In this document: positions 1 through 5,085 of the stretch, piece after piece
Layout: each line of letters begins with the position of its first letter
Numbering within the stretch: the stretch's first letter is position 1
NCBI GenBank assembly: GCA_002718015.1
Contig: PBCW01000003.1
Span: 13,761-18,936 of the forward strand
Source: Rhodospirillaceae bacterium
Lineage (GTDB): Bacteria; Pseudomonadota; Alphaproteobacteria; UBA8366
Reading direction: 5' to 3'
DNA length: 5,176 nucleotides
The notes under the pieces: generated by a model
The model's database searches: none
The model's input: only the letters and a program-made list of their open reading frames with translations
What the model was told of the DNA's origin: nothing
Program-made: the position numbers and the translations under genes

Positions 1-1013
1 TGTCGTCTTGTATTTTCTTCATCCAGAAGAACTTTGCATAGCGCTGGCATGTTCGTATCCCCTTCCAAATGTGTCGCCTCTTCAAAAGAACCATCCGGCT
101 CTTTGCAAACATTTCTGAGATGTGCAAAATAAATTCGATCTGCATGGCGTCGTGCAATTTCCACGACATCGTTTTCTGGACCCGAACCAAGGGACCCGGA
201 ACAGAGGGTCAGACCATTAGATTGAGTAGGGAAAGCCTCCATGACCCAATCAATGTCTTTTGCATTGGATACAATACGCGGCAAACCAAGAATATTGCGC
301 GGAGGATCATCTGGATGAACGCAAAGACGTATTCCCAGTTCCTGTGCTGTTGGAAGAACTTCGTTGAGAAACCTCTGATAGTTAGCGCGGACATTATCCG
401 CAGTCATACCACGGTAGCTTTCAAGGGCATAACGTAAACCTTCCACATCATAGCGATCATAAGCGCCAGGTAGGCCTGCCATGATTGCTTTGAGCAAGTT
501 TTGTTGATCCTTTTCAGTCGCCTCGAAAAACCATTTGCGCGCCCTCTCAACCACCTCTGAAGGATAGTCTTTTTCCGCGCCCTCACGCTTTAACATGCAA
601 ACCTCAAAAGCTGCCATCCGGTATGCAGAAAACCGAAGGCAGGTACCACCATTGGCTAATGGCGACTTCAAATCAGTCCGAGTCCAATCAAGAAGTGGCA
701 TAAAGTTGTAGCAGATGGTTCGAATACCCTCAGCCGCCAAGTTGACCATTGACTGCCGGTAATTGGAAAAAAGGGTGGCCAGGTCACCACTGCCTCGTTT
801 GATGTCCTCATGCAAAGGTAGGCTTTCGACCACTTCCCATTTGAAACCTGCGGCTTTGATCTTACTGTTTCTTTCCGATATGACCTGTCTTTTCCAAACC
901 TGTCCATAAGGAATCTCGTGTAATGCCGTTACGATGCCCACTGCTCCGGTTTGGCGAATTTCAGCGAGATCTATTTTGTCCAACGGTCCGTACCAACGCC
1001 AGGTTTCTTTCAT
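1..1013 (-). CDS. uxuA: Mannonate dehydratase UxuA, 3' end cut by window edge
   Basis: This enzyme dehydrates D-mannonate to 2-keto-3-deoxy-D-gluconate in the cytoplasm, the last step before KDG. The frame is open from ATG at 1013 to base 1, about 337 codons; E. coli UxuA has 394, so the last 55-60 residues lie outside. Family segments read in order: MKETWRWYGPLDKI at the start, TGAVGIVTALHEIPYG (about 21-36), ICYNFMPLLDWTRTDL near 100-115, and the metal-site stretches CVHPDDPP (His233), LCSGSLGSGPEND (Cys271) and FAHLRN (His298). The fourth metal ligand, an Asp near the C terminus, would be beyond the edge. The ATG overlaps the uxuB stop as ATGA, and GGAAGGAA (1021-1028) lies 7 bases upstream as a strong ribosome binding site. 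I translated every codon and found no frameshift. The neighbours UxuB and UxaC fit the same pathway. Confidence 0.95.
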   Translation of the reverse strand, partial: MKETWRWYGPLDKIDLAEIRQTGAVGIVTALHEIPYGQVWKRQVISERNSKIKAAGFKWEVVESLPLHEDIKRGSGDLATLFSNYRQSMVNLAAEGIRTICYNFMPLLDWTRTDLKSPLANGGTCLRFSAYRMAAFEVCMLKREGAEKDYPSEVVERARKWFFEATEKDQQNLLKAIMAGLPGAYDRYDVEGLRYALESYRGMTADNVRANYQRFLNEVLPTAQELGIRLCVHPDDPPRNILGLPRIVSNAKDIDWVMEAFPTQSNGLTLCSGSLGSGPENDVVEIARRHADRIYFAHLRNVCKEPDGSFEEATHLEGDTNMPALCKVLLDEENTRR

Positions 1014-2446
1014 TCCCAATTTCCTTCCAGCAAGCTAGTATTCTCAAAACGACCCATGCGCTTTAAAATAGAAATAAGTTGATTCGAAATTTTATGCGTG
1101 GGATAATCCCCAAAGATACGGTCTATCTTGAAGATTTGTGCGACTAAGCCGATATCATCGTCAGAGGCCAATATTGCCGCGGTAATTTCCTGAGACAACG
1201 GATCATCAATATCATAGAGATTCTCAGGTGTAAGTTGTTTTTGTAGATATCGGATCCATGCGGCAACTACTGTCAATAAACGAAAATAAGGCCGTCCGAG
1301 AGAGAGATTTTCAAACAAGGGATTGATTATGCGTTGGGGCAATTTCTGGCTGCCATCTATTGCTATTTGTTTAAGCAGGTGACAAATTTCCGGATTGCGG
1401 TATCTGGATTTGAGCTGTTTAGCATACTTGGTCAGATCAATGTCTGGTGGCGCTTCGAATGATTTTACTATTTCTTCGTGCCAAAGGGCCTCGATGAAAA
1501 TCTCTATGCTTTCTTCTTTAATAGCATTTGCAACAGTCTCATGACCCGCCAGACTTCCAATATATGCCAATGCTGAGTGGGTACCATTGAGCATACGAAG
1601 TTTCATATCCTCAAAAGGCTTAACGTTTCTTACTAATTGTGCTCCAAGCGGACTAAAGTCTGGCCGTTTGTTGTCGACAAAACTGTCTTCTATAACCAAT
1701 TGACGGAACGGTTCATGCGATACCACAGCTGGGTCATGGATGCCAGTTTTAACTTTTGTACGATCAATCAGTTTTTGGGTTGTAGAAGGAACAATTCTAT
1801 CGACCATAGTGGATGGAAATTTAACCTCTCTTTGGATCCAACGCAAAAAAGCAACATCAATCTTCGCAGCAAATTCGCAGACTATTTGTTGGGTAAGTTG
1901 GCCGTTTGATGGTAAATTGTCCAACGACAGTACTGTAAAAGGACGAATATTGTTTCGCCATCTTCGTTCAAGTGCGCGGACAAGAAAGCCAGGTCCAGAG
2001 CGCGGAAGTTTACTGCTTAGATCATGCCGAATATCTTTATGTTGAAAGTCTAAAACCGCGTCACCCGACCCACGACAATATCCTTTTTCTGTCACAGTGA
2101 GACTGACAATGCAGGTATTTTTGTCGGCCATGGCCTGTAGAACTGCTTCGGGATCTTCATAGGCGACGAGCACATCTGTGACTACGTCAATAAGTTGAGT
2201 AGCCAGGCCACGCTCTGACATTTCTACTGCGGTGTAGAGAAAATCTTGCTGAACCAGTTTATCCCGCATTCCAGAAGACCGCAGTGACACACCAACAACA
2301 CCCCAGTCTCCCCCTGATAGCGCCATAGCTTCCTTTAAGTATACCGCAGCATGCGCTCGAAAAAACGCTCCAAGTCCAAGATGTACAATACCAGTTTTTG
2401 GCTGCGGCTGAGTACGGCGCAAACTGTTGCAGTTTTCTACACTCAT
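1010..2446 (-). CDS. uxuB: D-mannonate oxidoreductase (fructuronate reductase) UxuB
   Basis: This is a cytoplasmic NAD-dependent polyol dehydrogenase of the long-chain mannitol dehydrogenase family, predicted to reduce D-fructuronate to D-mannonate. It has 478 residues; E. coli UxuB has 486. Visible in order are the Rossmann start GIVHLGLGAFFRAH (19-32), SLTVTEKGY (115-123), SLDNLPSNG (174-182), FPSTMVDRIVPST (210-222), EPFRQLVIEDSF (245-256), the catalytic block MKLRMLNGTHS (Lys282, Asn287, His290), and GSQKLPQR in the C-terminal domain. Tagaturonate reductase (UxaB) and mannitol 2-dehydrogenase share this fold. The choice of UxuB rests on the close match of the EPFRQ, KLRMLNG and GSQKLPQR blocks to E. 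coli UxuB as I remember it, and on the flanking uxaC and uxuA. The ATG at 2446 overlaps the uxaC stop as ATGA and the TGA overlaps the uxuA start, so coupling with both neighbours is likely. Its own ribosome binding site (AAAGG, about 10 bases upstream) is weak, as expected for a coupled start. Confidence 0.93.
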   Translation of the reverse strand: MSVENCNSLRRTQPQPKTGIVHLGLGAFFRAHAAVYLKEAMALSGGDWGVVGVSLRSSGMRDKLVQQDFLYTAVEMSERGLATQLIDVVTDVLVAYEDPEAVLQAMADKNTCIVSLTVTEKGYCRGSGDAVLDFQHKDIRHDLSSKLPRSGPGFLVRALERRWRNNIRPFTVLSLDNLPSNGQLTQQIVCEFAAKIDVAFLRWIQREVKFPSTMVDRIVPSTTQKLIDRTKVKTGIHDPAVVSHEPFRQLVIEDSFVDNKRPDFSPLGAQLVRNVKPFEDMKLRMLNGTHSALAYIGSLAGHETVANAIKEESIEIFIEALWHEEIVKSFEAPPDIDLTKYAKQLKSRYRNPEICHLLKQIAIDGSQKLPQRIINPLFENLSLGRPYFRLLTVVAAWIRYLQKQLTPENLYDIDDPLSQEITAAILASDDDIGLVAQIFKIDRIFGDYPTHKISNQLISILKRMGRFENTSLLEGNWE

Positions 2447-3849
2447 AAGCGGTAAGCCTTTCTGGCAAGATTAATAGTGAGATCCTGCGCCAAATCAAAA
2501 GCTTCGTACTCGCGCAAACGTCCTGTCATGACTAAAGAAGTAAGAAAGGTACAATCGACCCTGCGTGCAACGTCATGGCGAGCAGGTATTGAGCAAAAAG
2601 CTCTAGTGTCATCATTAAACCCGACTGTATTATAAAAACCCGCAGTTTCCGTAGTGAGTTCCCTGAAACGTTGCATCCCGCTAACACTATCAAAAAACCA
2701 CCAAGCTGGGCCAAGTTTAAGAGCCGGATAAACCCCCGCCAGAGGAGCCAACTCCCTGCTGTAAGCGGTTTCATCGAGCGTAAAAATTATCAAAGTGAAG
2801 TTTGGGTCGTGGCCAGCCACTTCCAAAAGTGGGCGCAGATTGTTGACATAGTTTGTTCTGCATGGAATATCGAACCCCTTGTCGGGTCCATAACGGGCAA
2901 AAACGTTTGAAGAATGGTTTCGAAATGATCCAGGGTGGATCTGCATCACCATACCGTCTTCTTGGCTCATTCTGGCCATTTCAGTCAGCATCTGAGCTCG
3001 AAAAAACTCTGCCTGCTCCGAGGTATGCTTCCCATTCACTACAACATCAAACAAAGCTTCAGCCTCAAGAGCTGAGAGGTTTGCAGTTCTGGCAGTTGGA
3101 TGGCCGTGATCAGTTGAAGTTGCGCCGTGATCGCAAAATACTTGACGCCGGATGCGATGCGCTTTCAAGTAACCTTTCCAGGAAAGTACATCACAATCGG
3201 TAATCTCTCCAAAACTCTCCAAATTATCCAGAAACTTGGGATGCTCCGGATCAATCACCCCGTCCGGGCGATAGGTTGTTATTACACGACCGTTCCAATC
3301 AGATTCTAATATCGCTTTATGGTGCTCAAGTGTATCCAATGCGCCCTCAGTAGTAGCTATAACCTCGATATTGAAACGATCAAAAAGGGCACGTGGGCGA
3401 TATTCTGGAAGAGTAAGACAAGTTGCGATCTGATCATAAATGGTATCGGCAGTTTTGGCAGTCAGAGCCTGATCAACGCCAAAAACTTCCTGAAGCGAAT
3501 GATCGATCCAGAGACGGGATGGGGTGCCTCGAAAAAGATGATAATTCAATGCAAAACGTCGCCAAATCTCGCGAGGATTTGCTTCGACCTTGCTACCATC
3601 CAGCGGTGAGATACCGAGGTCTTCTAATGCAATGCCTTGAGAGTAAAGCATACGGAAGACATAATGATCTGCTGTTACAAACAATGCTGCAGGACTGTCG
3701 AATGGCTCATCTTTTGCAAACCAAGCCGGGTTAGTATGCCCATGTGGACTAAAGATCGGCAGATCGCGTATGCTTGCAAAAAGTTCGTGGGCGAGATCCC
3801 TACCATACGAGTCGACTGGGAAAAGTCGATCATCCTCCAGAAGTTGCAA
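2443..3849 (-). CDS. uxaC: Glucuronate isomerase UxaC (TTG start)
   Basis: This isomerase converts D-glucuronate to D-fructuronate (and in the family also D-galacturonate to D-tagaturonate), opening the pathway. It has 468 residues; E. coli UxaC has 470. It belongs to the amidohydrolase superfamily, shown by SPHGHTNP with metal-binding His36 and His38. Other conserved stretches are DHYVFRML (61-68), TTEGALDTLEHH (166-177), TYRPDG (192-197), MQIHPGSFRNHS (302-313), LGPAWWFFDS (379-388) and the Asp-rich VGFNDDTRAF (409-418). The open frame begins after an in-frame TAG at about 3891, and no ATG or GTG lies between that stop and the coding start. TTG at 3849 is the best start, preceded by AAGGGG (3858-3863) at 8 bases. 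It is the first gene of the uxaC-uxuB-uxuA operon and its TGA overlaps the uxuB ATG. No uxaA or uxaB is seen, so glucuronate rather than galacturonate is the likely substrate here (inference). Confidence 0.95.
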   Translation of the reverse strand: MQLLEDDRLFPVDSYGRDLAHELFASIRDLPIFSPHGHTNPAWFAKDEPFDSPAALFVTADHYVFRMLYSQGIALEDLGISPLDGSKVEANPREIWRRFALNYHLFRGTPSRLWIDHSLQEVFGVDQALTAKTADTIYDQIATCLTLPEYRPRALFDRFNIEVIATTEGALDTLEHHKAILESDWNGRVITTYRPDGVIDPEHPKFLDNLESFGEITDCDVLSWKGYLKAHRIRRQVFCDHGATSTDHGHPTARTANLSALEAEALFDVVVNGKHTSEQAEFFRAQMLTEMARMSQEDGMVMQIHPGSFRNHSSNVFARYGPDKGFDIPCRTNYVNNLRPLLEVAGHDPNFTLIIFTLDETAYSRELAPLAGVYPALKLGPAWWFFDSVSGMQRFRELTTETAGFYNTVGFNDDTRAFCSIPARHDVARRVDCTFLTSLVMTGRLREYEAFDLAQDLTINLARKAYRL

Positions 3850-3863
3850 TGCCTTAACCCCTT
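3849..3863 (-). promoter_or_regulatory. Ribosome binding site setting the uxaC TTG start
   Basis: On the minus strand AAGGGG (3858-3863) precedes TTG (3847-3849) by 8 bases. The frame between the upstream TAG and this TTG contains no ATG or GTG, so the site decides the start. A rare start codon with a moderate ribosome binding site suggests modest initiation at the head of the operon. Confidence 0.55.
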
Positions 3864-3893
3864 TTTTGGTGTCGAGTGGACAGATTGTTGTCT

Positions 3894-3916
3894 AAAAAAA
3901 CAGCCGCTTTTGCGAC
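3894..3916 (-). terminator. Intrinsic terminator-like hairpin in the uxaC leader (possible attenuator)
   Basis: Read on the minus strand, GTCGC (3912-3916) pairs with GCGGC (3903-3907) across an AAAA loop, with one G-T wobble, followed by TG and seven T (3894-3900). The same downstream arm extended to GCGGCT (3902-3907) can instead pair perfectly with AGCCGC (3944-3949) across a 36-base loop. The T run ends 44 bases before the uxaC TTG and I see no good promoter after it. It could therefore act as an attenuator in the operon leader. The stem is short, so this is tentative. Confidence 0.35.
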
Positions 3917-3926
3917 GATGTTATAT

Positions 3927-3936
3927 TTGGTTCCAA
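3927..3936. promoter_or_regulatory. Palindrome TTGG-AA-CCAA, candidate operator upstream of uxaC
   Basis: On the minus strand the perfect palindrome TTGGAACCAA lies 78-87 bases upstream of the uxaC start, next to TATAAC (3920-3925), which could be a -10 element. Hexuronate repressors of the GntR/FadR group (ExuR, UxuR) bind sites built from ATTGGT and ACCAAT half-sites. Here the half-site content is similar but the spacing is two bases shorter, so the assignment is only suggestive. It also lies in the loop of the long-range AGCCGC/GCGGCT pairing. Confidence 0.3.
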
Positions 3937-3967
3937 TAAAAACGCGGCTTATTAATGCTCTAAGTCT

Positions 3968-3996
3968 ACAAGAGTTTAAGGAAAGGTATAGGTCAA
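3968..3996 (-). promoter_or_regulatory. Possible promoter of the uxaC-uxuB-uxuA operon
   Basis: On the minus strand TTGACC (3991-3996) matches the -35 consensus at 5 of 6 bases. Seventeen bases further is TCTTGT (3968-3973), a weak -10 with 3 of 6 matches. Its position between the two terminator-like hairpins would give a leader of roughly 110 bases. The alternative -10 TATAAC at 3920-3925 has no good -35 partner. Confidence 0.25.
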
Positions 3997-4029
3997 GACT
4001 TTCCAGTAAAATGTTTTTATGTTTTCTGC

Positions 4030-4056
4030 AAAAAACTAAGATCAATCCATCTTAGT
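4030..4056 (-). terminator. Terminator-like hairpin on the minus strand upstream of the uxaC promoter
   Basis: ACTAAGAT (4035-4042) and ATCTTAGT (4049-4056) form a perfect 8-bp stem with a 6-base loop. On the minus strand the stem is followed by five T (4030-4034). The stem is AT-rich, so it would be a weak intrinsic terminator. No intact minus-strand gene ends just upstream of it. It may shield the operon from incoming transcription or be left from a lost gene. Confidence 0.4.
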
Positions 4057-4057
4057 C

Positions 4058-4087
4058 TTCGGCAACCTGATGAACTACTACTATAAT
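4058..4087 (+). promoter_or_regulatory. Weak promoter candidate with perfect TATAAT
   Basis: TATAAT at 4082-4087 is a perfect -10 on the plus strand, but the best -35 at 18 bases, TTCGGC (4058-4063), matches poorly. It would point toward the ribosome binding site and ATG at 4149-4163 of the decayed gene. A single consensus hexamer in AT-rich DNA is expected by chance. Confidence 0.2.
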
Positions 4088-4107
4088 ATCTTTTTCTTTA
4101 TCCACTA

Positions 4108-4122
4108 TAAGCATCAAGCTTA
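4108..4122. repeat. 15-bp inverted repeat TAAGC-N5-GCTTA
   Basis: TAAGC (4108-4112) and GCTTA (4118-4122) are perfect inverted arms around ATCAA. The site lies 39 bases before the Shine-Dalgarno at 4149 and 21 bases after the TATAAT, where an operator might sit. It could also be chance. Confidence 0.25.
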
Positions 4123-4148
4123 CTAAATATACACCTTAAGGATTACCT

Positions 4149-4502
4149 GGAGAGTTCAAGATGTATGAAGACCTTTCAAATTCTGTCATCCATTGAAATC
4201 TTTATGATGAATGTACTGCGTCCACTGGAACTGCCGATACTCATTCGCTCAATATGAAAGACATTCAGCGGCATGGTTCAAGGTACAGAGTAAAAATCGT
4301 ATCAGAGGAAAGTTTTGGTGATGGAGCCAAGTTATATAGCTGAAGCAATGACAAAAGAGATATTCTTTAACAAAATTGCTGCTAGGTAGCAGCTAAACGC
4401 ATCAAAACCGAAGCGACTGGATATAATAACACTGAAAGCAATTCGATAGCTGGATTTATTACATACGCTTTACTTTGTCCACTCGGCTCTTCTCACTCAT
4501 AA
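4149..4502 (+). pseudogene. Probable decayed gene of unknown function
   Basis: GGAGAG (4149-4154) lies 6 bases before ATG (4161), a good initiation site, yet the frame meets TGA after 11 codons (4194-4196). The same frame then reads 48 sense codons (4197-4340, including NMKDIQRHGSRYRVKIVSEE) to a second TGA at 4341. The next frame is open across that stop and contains YIAEAMTKEIFFNKIAAR (ATG 4321, stop 4387). The original frame then reopens from about 4386 through AAKRIKTEATGYNNTESNS to TAA at 4500. One inserted and one deleted base would join the three pieces into a protein of about 113 residues. GC is near 40 percent here against about 27 percent further right, which fits former coding DNA. 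I do not recognise the family. The TATATA run near 4335 is a plausible slippage site. Chance open frames in unconstrained DNA remain possible. Confidence 0.35.
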
Positions 4503-4538
4503 AACAACAAATAATGACTGAAGATGACATAAAATATT

Positions 4539-4625
4539 ATGGAAACATTCGCTAAAAGTATAAAGCAACAAGCCCAAGAAAAGGCAGAAGCAGTTTTTGG
4601 GGCTTTTATGCAAAAGACGAATTAA
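4539..4625 (+). CDS. Possible 28-residue small ORF
   Basis: ATG at 4539 opens 28 codons to TAA at 4623, in the same frame as the decayed gene upstream. The product is polar and helix-prone (KSIKQQAQEKAEAVFGAFMQ) with no membrane segment. No Shine-Dalgarno precedes it. A 13-codon ORF at 4514-4555 (starting MTEDDIKYYGNIR) overlaps it in another frame and the two could be halves of one frameshifted remnant. AAGCCC (4570-4575) and GGGCTT (4600-4605) inside it are complementary arms, which may instead mean an RNA structure. Weakly supported. Confidence 0.15.
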   Translation: METFAKSIKQQAQEKAEAVFGAFMQKTN

Positions 4626-4658
4626 GTGACTTACGTTTCAATTGTATTTTTATTTTTG

Positions 4659-4698
4659 GTTGCCCTTTGCAACTTCGGTGGCGAAGACACCAGTTTTT
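4659..4698 (+). terminator. Two adjacent hairpins followed by a T run
   Basis: GTTGC (4659-4663) pairs with GCAAC (4669-4673), then CTTCG (4673-4677) pairs with CGAAG (4682-4686) around GTGG. The two stems share base 4673, so one would be shortened if both form. GGTG (4677-4680) can alternatively pair with CACC (4688-4691), close to TTTTT at 4694-4698. The arrangement is terminator-like for a plus-strand transcript coming from 4149-4625, but each stem is only 4-5 bp. Confidence 0.3.
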
Positions 4699-4793
4699 CT
4701 ACTTAGAATGAGTAAAATTACTTTCTGAGAAATCCGAATGTCAAAAGTAAGCTTTGTGAATTATTTTAAAGGGTAAGGTTTTGAAAGTTTTAA

Positions 4794-4818
4794 TAAGCCT
4801 ATCTTTAGTAAGCCTATC
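4794..4818. repeat. Tandem direct repeat TAAGCCTATC, 15-bp period
   Basis: The decamer TAAGCCTATC occurs at 4794-4803 and again at 4809-4818, separated by TTTAG. I see only two copies, so this may be a small local duplication or a protein-binding pair rather than an iteron array. Confidence 0.45.
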
Positions 4819-4937
4819 CAATTATACCCAAGAACATTAATTAGATGTTGGGCAATTTATTTGCTGGCGTTGCATTCGACATGGAACTGACCAGATTGGT
4901 GCATACTTAAAATACAACAAACCTTATATACGCAACA

Positions 4938-4960
4938 TTACCAAATGTATATTTTGGTAA
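4938..4960. promoter_or_regulatory. 23-bp operator-like palindrome TTACCAAA-N7-TTTGGTAA
   Basis: Perfect 8-bp inverted arms TTACCAAA (4938-4945) and TTTGGTAA (4953-4960) surround a 7-base AT-rich centre. The length and spacing suit a dimeric repressor or activator. A further copy of the TTTACCA half-site appears at 4998-5004. It lies about 125 bases before the start of the ORF at 5086, so regulation of that gene is plausible but unproven. Confidence 0.4.
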
Positions 4961-4984
4961 ATATTTTGAATATAAAAATTTGAT

Positions 4985-4999
4985 AAAGAAAGTTTCTTT
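4985..4999. repeat. Perfect 15-bp palindrome AAAGAAA-G-TTTCTTT
   Basis: Seven-base arms AAAGAAA and TTTCTTT flank a single G. It is the second of three inverted repeats in the 100 bases before 5086. The low complexity of the sequence raises the odds that it is chance. Confidence 0.35.
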
Positions 5000-5017
5000 T
5001 ACCATTTACATAAATTT

Positions 5018-5044
5018 TTGACGATATATACCGTCTTGTATAAA
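5018..5044 (+). promoter_or_regulatory. Candidate promoter for the ORF at 5086, overlapped by a palindrome
   Basis: TTGACG (5018-5023) and TATAAA (5039-5044), 15 bases apart, form a short-spaced sigma-70-like promoter ending 41 bases before the ATG at 5086. The imperfect palindrome GACGATATATACCGTC (5020-5035, 7 of 8 positions paired) covers the -35 and most of the spacer, where a repressor or a spacer-distorting activator would act. The spacing is shorter than the usual 17. Confidence 0.4.
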
Positions 5045-5085
5045 TCATTGATTTATTGTTATTATTTATTTACTTTGAGATTAAT

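Larger units (their letters stand above)
3850..5085. other. Long AT-rich intergenic region with no intact gene
   Basis: About 1.24 kb separate uxaC from the ORF starting at 5086. By my count GC is about 40 percent at 4201-4500, close to the coding regions, but about 27 percent at 4741-5100. The 3850-4060 part holds the uxaC leader signals, 4149-4502 looks like a decayed gene, and 4900-5085 is rich in inverted repeats. A 21-codon open frame (4844-4909, starting MLGNLFAGVAFD) sits in a local GC rise at 4861-4920. It could be another coding remnant, but I cannot identify it. Confidence 0.6.

Noticed and set aside
1..1013. Suspected frameshift in uxuA, because short overlapping frames occur across this region.
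   Set aside because: Codon-by-codon reading from 1013 to base 1 gives a continuous UxuA frame. The gene is cut only by the window edge.
3854..4045. 63-codon minus-strand ORF ending 5 bases before the uxaC start, tempting as a leader peptide or first operon gene.
   Set aside because: It starts inside the 4035-4056 hairpin, runs across the candidate promoter, palindrome and leader hairpin, and its composition resembles no known small protein. More likely a chance frame in AT-rich DNA.
4275..4281. GGTTCAA resembles a tRNA T-loop.
   Set aside because: The flanking bases form no T-arm stem, and no acceptor, D or anticodon arms are found around it.
4194..4343. Two in-frame TGA codons in the 4161 frame read well as Trp, suggesting a recoded genetic code or selenocysteine.
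   Set aside because: TGA clearly terminates both uxaC and uxuB within the ATGA overlaps, so the code is standard. No selenocysteine insertion hairpin was seen. Decay explains the stops better.
4890..4900. ACCA-GAT-TGGT inverted repeat as an operator.
   Set aside because: Four-base arms are too short to separate from chance.
3850..5085. Insertion sequence or transposon remnant in the long intergenic region.
   Set aside because: I found no paired terminal inverted repeats with target duplication and no recognisable transposase motif in any frame.
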